64,000 nt of DNA from Neocallimastix lanati (nom. inval.) (Eukaryota; Neocallimastigomycota; Neocallimastigomycetes; Neocallimastigales; Neocallimastigaceae), in contig JACVTC010000030.1 in NCBI GenBank assembly GCA_016946835.1, forward strand, positions 657,501 through 721,500, written 5' to 3'. The notes under the pieces were generated by a model. That model did not search any database. It had not been told where the DNA came from and saw only the letters and a list, made by a program, of their open reading frames with translations. Below are positions 36,841 to 48,133 of this stretch, piece after piece. Made by a program: the position numbers and the translations under genes. Each line of letters starts with the position of its first letter. Position 1 is the first letter of the stretch.

Positions 36841-38680
36841 TAACGCTTTTTTTTTTTTTTTTTTTTTATAGAAAAAAAAATTTCATAAGCATATGAAAAA
36901 TAAAAGTAATGAAAATATAATAAATATTCATCTGCATTAGAATTTTTTTTTAATGTTTATTTATTAAACTTTTTTTTATATTTTTGGAAAGATATAATTA
37001 AATGGATGGAAATTTAATTGAAAAAGCTTAAATCTATTAATATATAATAATCTATAGTATTATTCATTGTATTACTCTTCGACAAAGATTAAGAAATTTA
37101 TTTTATTTATATTTTTTAGAATTAACTGTTCTTAACAATGAATAGAAATATTAATATTACAATTAGTAGTAATATATATATATATATATGAAAAAAAAAA
37201 AAAACTAGATTCGTTCTTGCTCTTTATTTAATTAGGGAAGATAATATTTAATTTATTTTTGTTTTATCTTTCTATTTATTTATATTTTTTAATTTATTTA
37301 TTTTTATTTATATTTATTAATACATTAACTTATTATTATTATTATTATTATTTTAAATTTAATATTATATTTATTTTTATTGTATAAATTTTTTTTTTTT
37401 TTTAATATAGTTATGTTTTATTTTTTTCATTGTAATTTGATGAAAATGTAAATCTATTTTATTAAATTGAAAAGATGGTTACACAATGAAATAAATTCTT
37501 TTTCCTTTTACTTTGATCATTTACATGTAATATAATTAGTGAAATTAATAATCATTAGAGTTTTTCTTCTTTTTAAAATTAAAATATAAATAAATTATTG
37601 AAAAACTTTATTTTATATAAAAATTATTATATTTAGGTAGATTAATTTAGTTAAAGTTCTTCATTATTTTAATTAAAAAAATTAAATTAATATATTTTAA
37701 TTAATAAAAAAAAAGGAAAAAAAAAAAAAAAAAATTGAATAAATGATTCTTTTTGAACTATAATAAAAATAATAAAATAGTAAATTCTTTTTAAAAACAT
37801 TTGATTAGTATTATCCAAATTATATATTAAAAATAAAACATAATATATATATTTTTAATTTGACTATTTTATATTATTATTATTTTTAACTATATATTAT
37901 TTAATATATTTTGCATTATATATTCTAGTTTATTTATTTCTATACAATAATTTTTATTTAATTTTAATTTTTTTTCTATAATAATAATAAATTGGTGTTA
38001 CATGCAATTTTTTTTTTATTTAAATCTTTTGTACCTCTACATCTTCATATATGACGCAATTCATTTACACAATATCCATTAATAAGTACAATCTAGAGCT
38101 GAGTAATCATCAATATATATGGGTCATCAGTATTATATATATATATATATATTTTTTTTTAAATATATTGACTAATAAATAATAAACAATGGAACAACAA
38201 AAAAAAAAAAACATAAAAAAAAAAAAAAAGATAAATTTTAATAACATTTTATATATAAACTTTATTTATTATTATTCCTTTTATTAATCATTAATTATTA
38301 CTTATTATGGACTATAGCCCATTCTATTTAAATCTTCAGTACATGTTTTGATTTAAATATTCCGTTGTATTGTAAATTTTGATATTTTTAATATTATTAA
38401 TTACAAAAAAAAAAAAAAAAAAAAAAAAGAATATAAAAGGAAAAATATTTCCTTCGATTTTAAGAATTCTTCAATATACTACTTAAAAATTATTATTTAT
38501 AAAGTAGATATTTTAAAATAATATAATAATTATATATTGAAAATATATTTTATTAATAATTAGATTAAGAATTATATTCTTTAAGAATAATAAATTAGTA
38601 ATTTTATAATTATAAATAAAAAACAAAAAGTAAAATAGAGAAAGAATAATTAAATAAAATAAATACAAAAAAAAAAAAAA

Positions 38681-39209
38681 ATGAACAAGTTCGCTATTTT
38701 ATCCATTGTTTTAGCTTCTGTTACCTTATCAAAGGCAGATTGCTGGTCAACTGCTATGGGATACAATTGTTGTAGTGGTTGTAACGTTGAAATAGAAGAT
38801 GACTCCGGTAAATGGGGTATTGAAAATAATCAATGGTGTGGTATTGATAACAATATCTGTGGAAAGAGTAACGATAGTTGTTGGTCTCTTCCAGGTATTA
38901 AAAAAAATTTTTTTTTATTAAATAATAAAAAATAAATATTAAAAGAAAAAAATATTGGAATTAAAAAAAAAAAAAAAAAAAAAATTTTTTTTTTATTATT
39001 TTAAATTAAATTTTTTTTAAAAAAAAAAAATAATTAGAATACCCATGTTGTAATGGTGACACTGTTGTTTATACTGATGGTCAAGGAGACTGGGGTTATG
39101 AAAATGGAGACTGGTGTGGTATTAAAAAACAACAACCACAACCAATAGAAAATGAATGTTGGTCTCTTCCAGGTAAATAAATATAATAAAAAACTTGTTT
39201 CAAACAAAC

Positions 39210-39240
<31 letters not shown>

Positions 39241-41231
39241 AATGAAAAAAAAAGAATACGAAAAGAATATAAAAGAATTCAAAATTTTATTATATAATTT
39301 TTATTTTTATTATATTTTTTATTTTTTTATAAAGTTATTAATTATTATTTATTAAAATATTTAATACACAATATTGTATAGATTTTCCATGCTGTAACGG
39401 AAACACTGTTGTTTATACTGATATCCAAGGTGATTGGGGTTATGAAAACGATAATTGGTGTGGTATTGTCAAAAAGTCTGATGATCCATCTAACAATGAT
39501 GAAGGAAACAACAAAAATGATGAACCAAAGAATGAAGTAGACAACTTTGCTCCAACTTTCTCCATGGAATCTGGTTTTTATGAAAATGTTAATGGTTTAT
39601 CTTTATCCTTAAAATCTTCAGGTACTATTTATTACACTCTTGATAGTTCTGATCCAACTACATCTAACACTGCTAAGATCTATAATGGTGAAATTAGAAT
39701 GTATGATAGATCTATTGAAGAAAATGTATATGGTAAACATCAACATGAAGACAATAGCCCATATTCTACTACCTTACAAACAAATTACAAGGCCACCAAT
39801 GTTAAATACGATAAACTTACTATTGTTCGTGCTGCTACCAAGTTACAAGATGGTTCCTTCAGTCCTGTCGTCACTAAGGCTTATTTCGTTATGAACAAGC
39901 AACAACTTCAATTCTACTCTAACATTCCAGTCCTTTCAATTGTAACTGACCCAAGTAACTTATACGATAAGGATAAGGGTATCTACGTTTGTGGTGAACA
40001 ATACCTCAACTGGAAGAGAAGTTCCAACTACAATCCAAATAAAAGTGAATGGGATGATGATAACATTGCTAACTTCTTCTCTAGAGGTAAGGAATGGGAA
40101 CGTCCAGCTGCCCTCACTATCTTTAAGAATGGTAAAGAAGAATTATCTCAAGATGTTGGTATTCGTATTAAGGGTGCTTCCACTAGAAACTCTCATATGA
40201 AGAGTTTCAACATTTATGCCCGTAAGGAATACGGTAAAGGAAAGTTTAGCTATCCTCTCATTGAAAACAATGTTAATGTTGTTGATGGTACACCTATTGA
40301 AAAGTATGATTCCTTCAGTATTCGTTCTAATGGTTGGTTTGATAGAATGAGAGAAGCTGTTGTTTCTCGTGGTGTTAAAGATATTCCAATTGTTGCTTCC
40401 TTTGATACTACCAAGTGTGTTTTATTCCTTGATGGTGAATTCTGGGGTACCTACGAAATTGTTGAAAAGCCATCCGATTACTACTTCAAGACTAATTATG
40501 GCATTCCATCAGAAAATCTTGCTCTTCTTAAGGATGGTAAGTTAGAAGAAGGTACTGAACAAGATTTACAAGAATTCAATAGTCTTGTCGATTTCAGTAA
40601 GAATAATGATCTTAGAAATGAAAACAACTACAACTACATTGCCAGTAAGATTGATATCGAATCCTTACTTCATCATTATGCCGTTAACCTCTACCTTGGT
40701 ACTTGGGATTGGCCAAACAAAAATTACCTTATGTACAGAAACAAGGGCTCCCCAATTAACGGTAATCCTTACAGTGATGGTAAATGGAGATATGGTGTCT
40801 TCGATTTTGATTACACTACCGGTCTTACTTATGCTGACTTTGGCGGTGTACCAGGATACGCTTATGATTCCTTCAAAAAGTATGAAACTATGAATCATAT
40901 GTATCCAGCTCCAATCTTCACTTCCTTAATTAAGAACCCAAAGGTCTACAACAGATTCTCTGAAATTATGCACACTATGGGAGATGAAGTCTTCAATCCT
41001 AATAAGATGAGAAAAATTATTGAAGAACAAAAGAGTAAGTACTTAGATTACATTGTTAAGACTGACTGGAGATGGTTCAGTGGTACTCCAACTATGAGTT
41101 TTGAAACTTTCAGAAATGGTCAAAATCAATACTTCTCTGGTGGTTGGAATGATATGATTGAATTCTTCAACAACCGTCCACAATACATCTACAAATTTAT
41201 GGAACAAACTTTTGGAAAGTACAAGTATTAG
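38681..41231 (+). CDS. Secreted triple-dockerin CotH-kinase-like protein (732 aa, three exons)
   Basis: Exons 38681-38894, 39038-39172 and 39382-41231, both introns phase 1. Residues 1-19 are a signal peptide. Three fungal dockerins (CBM10-type) follow: residues 21-55 ([11 protein letters not shown]...WCGI), 67-100 and 112-145 (CWSLP..PCCNG..VVYTD..GDWGYEN..WCGI). An Asn/Asp/Glu linker (about 146-172) leads to a [10 protein letters not shown] strand motif (about 199-208), as in chitobiase C-terminal or Fn3-like modules. A CotH-like domain spans about 295-700: [10 protein letters not shown] at 376-385, [13 protein letters not shown], then [18 protein letters not shown] and [12 protein letters not shown], whose Asp residues align with the CotH metal/catalytic Asp pair. 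Dockerins should attach it to cellulosome scaffoldins outside the cell. CotH proteins are atypical protein kinases in spore coats; the fungal cellulosomal role is unknown. Exon 3 uses many C-ending codons, suggesting high expression. Confidence 0.93.
38895..39037 (+). other. Intron 1 of the dockerin-CotH gene
   Basis: 143 nt, donor GTATTA, acceptor TTAG, phase 1. It lies right after CWSLP of dockerin 2, splitting that module between exons. Removing it restores the CWSLPEYPCC reading. Confidence 0.9.
39173..39381 (+). other. Intron 2 of the dockerin-CotH gene
   Basis: 209 nt, donor GTAAAT, acceptor ATAG, phase 1. It sits at exactly the same place in dockerin 3 as intron 1 does in dockerin 2, so the 135-nt exon between them is a symmetric 1-1 exon encoding one module's worth of sequence. 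Confidence 0.9.
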
Positions 41232-41456
41232 ATTAAAAAATAAAAAATAAAAAAAATAACTAATTATATCTGGATGTAATTAAAAAAATTTTTTTTCTAT
41301 TATCTCTTTTTAAATTATTTATAGTATTAAATAATATAGTACTAAAGTAAAAATGATAATAGTTTAATAGTTTAATTTTTATGTTTTTTTTTTTTTTTTA
41401 AAAAAAAAAATAAAAACGAAAATTAAATAAAATATTTATTATTAATGAAAATGAAA

Positions 41457-41487
<31 letters not shown>

Positions 41488-42360
41488 AAATTAGAAGAAA
41501 AATAATAAAGTAAATTGAAAAAAAAAATAATAAAAAATAAAGAAAAAATAATAAAAAAGAATAAAAAGAATAAAAATAAAGGACAAAAAATTAAATGAAA
41601 TTAAGAAAAAAAAAAAAAATAAAAATAAAAATAAAAAAAAGAACTAATTAAAAGATAAATTTAATAAAGTAATAAATATAAAGTTAATAATAATAAATTA
41701 AAATAACTTAATAGTAATTAATAGTAATTATAATAATAATAATTGTTATAAAAAATTATTATTATTATAAAAAAAAATTTTTTTTTTATATATTTTAATA
41801 ATTATTTTAAATAAAATAAAAAATATTTTGAAAGGAATAATAGAATAATTGGTAATTTTTTTTTTTTTTTTATTTTTTCTATTTTTTCTATTTTTTTATT
41901 TTTTATAATTTTTTTTATTTTTTTTTTATTTTTTTTTATTTTTTATTTAATTTTATTTTTTTTATATTATTTTTTTTTTTAGAAGAAAATAATTATAAAA
42001 ATAAAAAAAAAAAAAATAAGTGTACAATATATTATTTTCTATTTTTTTATTTTATTTTTTATTTTATTATTTTATTTATTTTTTTTTTTATTTTATTATT
42101 ATTATTTTTTTTTTATTATTTTATTTTTTTTTTTTTTTTAATTAATTTTAGTTTTTATTCAACTTTCTAGATTAAATCATAAAAAGTGAAACTTTTTAAT
42201 TTATCTAATGACCGAAATCTTAAAATATGTGGAAGTAATTCACCATTTTTTTTTTTCTGGTGCTTTACTTGAATATTATCGTTTTTACCAATAGGTTGAC
42301 CCTTAATGAAGGTTTTTTTTTTTTTTTTTTTTTGGAACAGTCCTTTTTGGTTAGAAACTT

Positions 42361-42400
<40 letters not shown>

Positions 42401-42514
42401 AAGAAATCTTGAATTTCTTTACCATTATAAACCTCAAAAAAAGGAAATCTTGAGTTTCTTTACCATTATCTATTTTGTCAAGTTCAATATACTTAAATTT
42501 TGCAATTTAAACTC

Positions 42515-42549
<35 letters not shown>

Positions 42550-42578
42550 ATAGCTTTGCAACATTATTGGTACATATT
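41232..42578. other. AT-rich intergenic DNA
   Basis: Dense A and T homopolymers. TTTTGAAAGGAATAATAGAA at 41828 recurs at 43574. From 42165 on the sequence is a little richer: the phrase GAAATCTTGAATTTCTTTAC occurs at 42405 and nearly again at 42446, possibly degraded retroelement DNA leading into the LINE tail. No gene is supported; the open frame from 42306 is made of homopolymer codons. Confidence 0.5.
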
Positions 42579-42885
42579 ATAAAAAAGGAATGGGATATTT
42601 TGTTTAAGAACTAAATTATTTCTGGTGATTCAAAAAAAAAAAAAAAAAAAAAAACGCCATTCTTGATGTGACCTGTGGCTCTCTTTACAGAAATTATGCC
42701 TCGGACTAGTACGCTAATAGGCTAGTACTCGATAAGGGTTACTCTTCCCGATGGTATAAAAGCAAACTTAACCAACCAGGAACGTCATCACTGAAAAATG
42801 TAGTATAAGACAAGGAAGCAAAGCAGGGTCAATGCCTCTGAAGAAGGAAAAGACCATAATTTCTTTGGGAGGGGTGTGGCATGTC
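42579..42885 (+). mobile_element. LINE 3' tail fragment, 5'-truncated
   Basis: Begins with AAAAAGGAATGGGATATTTT and follows the 14325-14640 tail (CTCTTTACAGAAATTATG, GATAAGGGTTACTCTTCC, GCCTCTGAAGAAGGAAAAGA) with substitutions and indels. The five A of the 14.4-kb copy have become a run of about 24 here (42632-42655). It is not translatable. It ends at GGAGGGGTGTGGCATGTC, which resembles the end of the longer copy. Confidence 0.8.
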
Positions 42886-42889
42886 TTCA

Positions 42890-43213
42890 AGTTGCATTTC
42901 GCCATTTTTTTTTTGAAAGAATGTGGTGCCTTTCATCAAATTGAAAATTATTATATAAACAAATAAATAAATATATAAATAAATAAAATTAAAATTTTAT
43001 TAATATGGATGTATTTGGTTAGAGCTCTTTTAAACATCTAAACAATAAGGAAAAAGCGTTATAAGATTGAATCAACAATATTTTAAAGTAAATATTTAAA
43101 TATTAAAATATATCTTTATAATTTATTATATTTTTATAATTAAATATTATAAATAATTATTTTATTATTTATTCATTTATTTATATCAATACGCCACTTA
43201 TCGAAATGCAACT
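42890..43213. repeat. Small element bounded by 12-bp inverted ends (MITE-like)
   Basis: AGTTGCATTTCG at 42890-42901 faces its exact reverse complement at 43202-43213; the 300 bases between are AT-rich and non-coding. Size and inverted ends suggest a MITE, but no target-site duplication is evident. The same 12-mer occurs at 34094-34105 and, with one change and inverted, at 48107-48118. Confidence 0.4.
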
Positions 43214-43431
43214 CTCCCAATTTCTTTCAGAGGTGACATGCATTTTGTAATGTGGCTTATAATATTTTTAAACTAAAGCCATACATTTTAAAGATATTCG
43301 ATACAATCATAAATAAATATATAAATAATTATTATTTCAAAAGAAATAATAATATATTCTATTAAAAATAAATTATAAGTATTCTTTTTATATATATATA
43401 TATATATATAATTTTTCAATATTCAATTAAG

Positions 43432-43515
43432 GCCTCGATCACCGGATCCATCATGGGAATCCTTCTATATCCGGCTTTCGATTTCGGCGTAGATATTGCG
43501 AGATGTTCCTTCCTA
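43432..43515 (+). other. Short GC-rich patch of foreign-looking composition
   Basis: By my count 42 of 83 bases from 43434 are G or C, in DNA otherwise nearly all A/T. One plus-strand frame is open and reads ASITGSIMGILLYPAFDFG and on to VDIARCSFL, with C-ending codons unlike the genes in this window. Source unknown. Confidence 0.6.
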
Positions 43516-43639
43516 ATTGTAAAAATAATTTCTTTTTTTTTTATTATTTATTTAATTATTATTTATTTAATTATTTTGAAAGGAATAATAGAATAATTGG
43601 TTATTTTTTTTTATCTATTTTATTATTTTTTATAATTTT

Positions 43640-43808
43640 TTTTTTATTTTATTTTATTTTATTTTATTTTATTTTATTTTATTTTATTTTATTTTATTTT
43701 ATTTTATTTTATTTTATTTTATTTTATTTTATTTTATTTTATTTTATTTTATTTTATTTTATTTTATTTTATTTTATTTTATTTTATTTTATTTTATTTT
43801 ATTTTATT
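43640..43808. repeat. (TTTTA)n microsatellite
   Basis: About 33 uninterrupted copies leading directly into the 45-bp minisatellite, whose units also end in this pentamer. Confidence 0.95.
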
Positions 43809-44500
43809 CAATCTGAACTTTATATTCATATTCAATATTTATTTTATTTTATTCAATCTGAACTTTATATTCATATTCAATATTTATTTTATTTTATTCA
43901 ATCTGAACTTTATATTCATATTCAATATTTATTTTATTTTATTCAATCTGAACTTTATATTCATATTCAATATTTATTTTATTTTATTCAATCTGAACTT
44001 TATATTCATATTCAATATTTATTTTATTTTATTCAATCTGAACTTTATATTCATATTCAATATTTATTTTATTTTATTCAATCTGAACTTTATATTCATA
44101 TTCAATATTTATTTTATTTTATTCAATCTGAACTTTATATTCATATTCAATATTTATTTTATTTTATTCAATCTGAACTTTATATTCATATTCAATATTT
44201 ATTTTATTTTATTCAATCTGAACTTTATATTCATATTCAATATTTATTTTATTTTATTCAATCTGAACTTTATATTCATATTCAATATTTATTTTATTTT
44301 ATTCAATCTGAACTTTATATTCATATTCAATATTTATTTTATTTTATTTTATTTTATTCAATCTGTACTTTATATTCATATTCAATATTTATTTTATTTT
44401 ATTTTATTTTATTCAATCTGTACTTTATATTCATATTCAATATTTATTATATTTTATTTTATTCAAACTGTACTTTATATTTAATATTCTACTATTTATT
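43806..44500. repeat. 45-bp minisatellite, about 15 copies
   Basis: ATTCAATCTGAACTTTATAT recurs at an exact 45-base spacing from 43806 (12 copies), followed by three diverged copies (CTGTAC in place of CTGAAC, with extra TTTTA units) to about 44500. Because 45 is a multiple of 3 and the unit lacks a stop in one frame, a 378-codon open frame results. I do not regard it as a gene. Confidence 0.95.
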
Positions 44501-44562
44501 TTATTTTATTTTATTTTATTTTTATATTTTATATTTTTTAAATTATATATATATTTATATAT

Positions 44563-44595
<33 letters not shown>

Positions 44596-44639
44596 GGTGT
44601 AACTACTCATTGCAATTGCTATGTAATTGGTATTATTAA

Positions 44640-45170
44640 AGTTTTTAATTAATTTTTAAAAAAATTTAAGAAAATATTATCCCAATGATGTGGTCTGTTT
44701 TTCCAGGTCCACGGAGGGTTGACGGAAAAGGAATAGCCTATATCAGGTGTTACTAATTAACAGTTTTCTGTGATTCTGATGATAATTGATGGTTATCCCT
44801 TATAAAGTGGCTTCTTGTACAAAGAGAGTAAATTGGAATGTTGGAAGACTGTAGAAAGTGAACCTAATGTTTTATATTGTTTTTTTAAACTGGATATGTA
44901 GTAACATTGGGATTGTATAATTAATAATATCATGTAGTTTCTACATATTATCATTGTAATGAATCTATTGTATTTTTTTTTTTACTTTAGCATTATTTTG
45001 TATATGTATTTTTTCTATAGTATTATTTAAACTCTTATGTAACTATTGTAAAATGGAAATGGAGGAGATTGATTCACTCTAAAGCTTGTGTTTAAGACAT
45101 TATTTAACGGATGGGAATCTTTTTTTAGTCTTTCACTACTAACATTATTTTACATTTTCATTTCAGTTTA
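44640..45170. other. Less AT-rich unrecognised DNA
   Basis: Contains a G-rich patch (GGTCCACGGAGGGTTGACGG, 44704-44723) and about 300 bases with balanced composition but no long frame. It may be the tail or 5' end of a decayed retroelement, since the second LINE copy starts 400 bases downstream. I cannot name it. The weak 99-codon open frame from 45174 ends in a TTTTA microsatellite and is not supported. Confidence 0.35.
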
Positions 45171-45370
45171 TTTATGAGTACGTTAGAGAAAATTATTTTA
45201 AAAATTAAAGCTGTACTAATCGAATATAATTTCAGTAACTCAAAAGATATCAGAAAAAAAAAATTATTCATAGCTACAAAATTCTTAAGTTGGTTATTTT
45301 ATTTAAGTTTTATCAACTACTGTACAAAGATAAAAACTTCATATTATTTTTTTTTCATTTTAATTTTTCT

Positions 45371-45440
45371 ATTTTATTTTATTTTATTTTATTTTATTTT
45401 ATTTTATTTTATTTTATTTTATTTTATTTTATTTTATTTT
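45371..45440. repeat. (TTTTA)n microsatellite
   Basis: About 13 copies, same unit and strand as the arrays at 43640 and 50285. Confidence 0.9.
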
Positions 45441-45559
45441 TTTTATTTTTTTATTAATATTTATATTATTTAGTTTTTATTATTTTAGTTTTTATTAATT
45501 TCATTTTTTATCAATTTATAATTTATAGTTCATTATTGAAAAAATATTTTTCCCGTATT

Positions 45560-46452
45560 CTCGCTGTTATGGAACATCTATTGACAACACAAGGTTGATT
45601 TTTATCCGTGGTATAACACTTATGGACCAAGTGCTAAAATGAAGGAATTTATTTATTCTAAATGAAAAAAAAAAATTCAAGAATAATATTTTGTCAATGA
45701 AAATAATTACTAAATTCAATGATTGTTTCTTCAGGATAAAAGTATACACTCCAAATTTCAACCACAAAATATTTTGAAGAAGTATTTGATAAAGCAATAG
45801 AAGGAGTTAAAATTTCATATTGTAGATGTTCCAAATTGGAATCATAAGGTTTCTTTTCAGCATTTAAAAAAAAATTTAATATCTAATAGCACATCCAATA
45901 ATACCAACTCAGTAAATCACAGTTCAACTAATTTAGAAAATGTTATAAATGGCAATCATGAACTCAATGCTCCCAATATTCCTAATCTTAATTCTCAAAT
46001 TCCAATTTCACATTCTAACACTGGAAAGTTTTCTTTTTTGTCTTAGTTGGAATACCAATGATTGGAATTTTGTAAAAAGAGGTAGTATTGAGTACTTCAA
46101 CTCCATTTTTTTAAAATCATTATTCTTATGTTTTCAGGAAACAGGTAATGGTACCAATGATGCTTGATAATCCATGTAAAGTAACACTTTCCATCTATAA
46201 ATATTTCTAGAAAAGAATGGATCCAAATACGCCAGGTTTATATCTTGGTATCTTGGGTAATCATGTCTCATGTCAATCAGTACTTGAAGATAATTCCTTA
46301 TACTCCTTTTGTTTTCTTTAACAACCTATAGTCGATGGAATCACTCTAAGTGTTCTGTAGGTAATGTCTATTATTCTCACTAAGAAACCCTCATTACAAG
46401 TCCGATATGCATTATCTTTTTTTTTTTTTTTTTTCTTCCGATTAATGAATCA
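45560..46452 (+). mobile_element. Second LINE copy: N-terminal and endonuclease region, broken
   Basis: From TCCGTGGTATAACACTTATG (45604) this follows 11028-11935 at high similarity. The endonuclease start reads SWNTNDWNFVKRGSIEYFNS and FLCFQETGNG, so this copy keeps the N-terminal strand that is lost to frameshift in copy 1. A T run at about 46416-46433 replaces about 115 bases of copy 1 (11820-11935), and similarity ends shortly after at CGATTAATGAATCAC. Nothing after the endonuclease is present. Stops and frameshifts make it non-coding. Confidence 0.85.
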
Positions 46453-46469
46453 CTGGTAGAAATCAAAAT

Positions 46470-46760
46470 ACAAGCAATAAAAATTGTTTCTGGATCTACC
46501 ACTTGCAGATATTTAATCCATAATTTTAGTTCATAGGCCTTAGATTTTATGTTCCAAGTTGTCCTTGCTACGTTTTTCTATTTCCATAAGTTCCTTCTTT
46601 AAATCTCTAAAAATTAATTCGATCATAATTCATAGCTACTGGACTGGGAATAGATGGTAACGCACTAGATGAACCACCTAATTCAGAGGAATAATTTTAT
46701 GGCATGTTCTATTTTATTGAAAGAAGTAGTAAAGAATCAAGTAAAGTATACAAAAATTAA
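46470..46760 (-). pseudogene. Unrecognised coding-like remnant, possibly retroelement gag
   Basis: On the minus strand, shifted frames give ELGGSSSALPSIPSPVAMNY, then FRDLKKELMEIEKRSKDNLE, then LWIKYLQVVDPETIFIACIL. The mix of a Ser/Pro stretch, a charged helix and a hydrophobic helix is reminiscent of LTR-retrotransposon gag, but I see no zinc knuckle and cannot assign it. Several frame changes make it dead. Confidence 0.35.
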
Positions 46761-47349
46761 TGGTTATTTCAAAAAATAATAATTGAATATAAATATTATT
46801 AATAATTAATAATATTTATATTTATTTACTTAATATTTTTATGCTAAATTGTTTTATAAGAAAATTTTATTTATTTTAATATTGCCTATATTCAATATTA
46901 TCTTATCTATAATTTATTATTATCACTTCTTTTTATTATTTAAAACTTAATAAATTTTTGATAGAAGCTTGTTATATATTAATAATATTTTTCAATATTA
47001 TAATTTGATCATTATTTAATTTTACTTTGTCACTTAAAATAGTATTAATATAAATATAATAAATAATAAATATATTATTGATTACTTAAGTAATAATAAA
47101 CTTATATCTTTAATACAAATAAAATAACAGTACCCTAAATTATAAATCTATTAGTAATAATTGTCATATTATCGAAATATTTTATATATGATAAATATTA
47201 CTTTAATAAATAATAATCATATGAATCAATACTTTGTTTTCTTTATTTTAATATATAAACATTATATTAATTATTTAAAACTCTAAAAACTCATAAAAAT
47301 AATCATAATATCACCAAATTACAATTATTTAATTAGCAACAATTCTGAA

Positions 47350-47389
<40 letters not shown>

Positions 47390-48100
47390 TGCAAAACATA
47401 TATTTTATAAATGTATTTTTATTAAATGTTTATTAATTTGATAATATATCAAATATATTTATAAAAATTAATAATACTGTTGTATTATTAACATAATTTC
47501 TATTTAAAATCCTCATTACTTCTAAAATATTTTTGAAAAACCATCCATTTTACTTTATTGAAAAAATATAAATAGATGTTAAAACTTAAAAGAATTGAAA
47601 TAGATTCATGGATATTTTTTCAATTATTCATTCATAAATTTCTTTCAATTATTAAAAATTCATTCAAACATTAATAAAATTCATTTAATTCATTTATTAA
47701 TTAAAAAAATTCATTAAATTCCATTATTCTGATCTGTGTTTAATAAAAATATGTGCATATTAGTTAATACTCAGTTGCAAAAGAACTGTAACATTACATT
47801 GAATAAAATAATGATTAAATAATCTTATTCTGTTTAATTTTATATTCTATAATGTCACAGATATATTAGTAGATTTAGGATTAAAATTCACTAATAGATC
47901 AATTGAAATTAAATTTTGTTATTGATAATTTCATTTTGAAATTCAATTTTTATTATAAAAATAGCTACTTGGAATATTGAATATTAAAAAATAAAAGGGT
48001 TAGGACTATTTTATTAAAGGTTTTCTTTATAATATTTATTTAATAATCAAATATTACTTAATATTATTTTATTAATTTACTCATTCATTTAATAATTTTC
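46761..48100. other. AT-rich intergenic DNA
   Basis: Low complexity with an A run of about 38 near 47350-47388. The 47720-47990 part is somewhat richer and could be decayed LTR or gag-pol DNA preceding the integrase remnant, but no frame supports this. Confidence 0.45.
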
Positions 48101-48133
48101 AATTTGGTGAAATGCAACTTTGCAAAACGGAGG

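Larger units (their letters stand above)
31964..38680. other. Long AT-rich intergenic region
   Basis: 6.7 kb without a supported gene. It holds the inverted pair 32722-32873 / 36232-36392, TTATTACA(A/G)TGAT phrases near 34600, 34625 and 35040, an (ATT)n array at 36130-36195, TAAATAA-type arrays at 36692-36840, and a slightly GC-richer patch at 33640-33770 with no open frame. The last 600 bases precede the dockerin gene and must contain its promoter, but I cannot place its elements. Confidence 0.5.

Noticed and set aside
39034-39282. 82-codon minus-strand open frame over dockerin exon 2
   Set aside because: Antisense of the dockerin exon and its intron.
43806-44500. CRISPR-like array
   Set aside because: Units are contiguous with no unique spacers, and the genome is eukaryotic; it is a minisatellite.
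43503-44639. 378-codon open frame
   Set aside because: Almost wholly the translation of TTTTA and 45-bp tandem repeats; no signal, domain or normal codon use.
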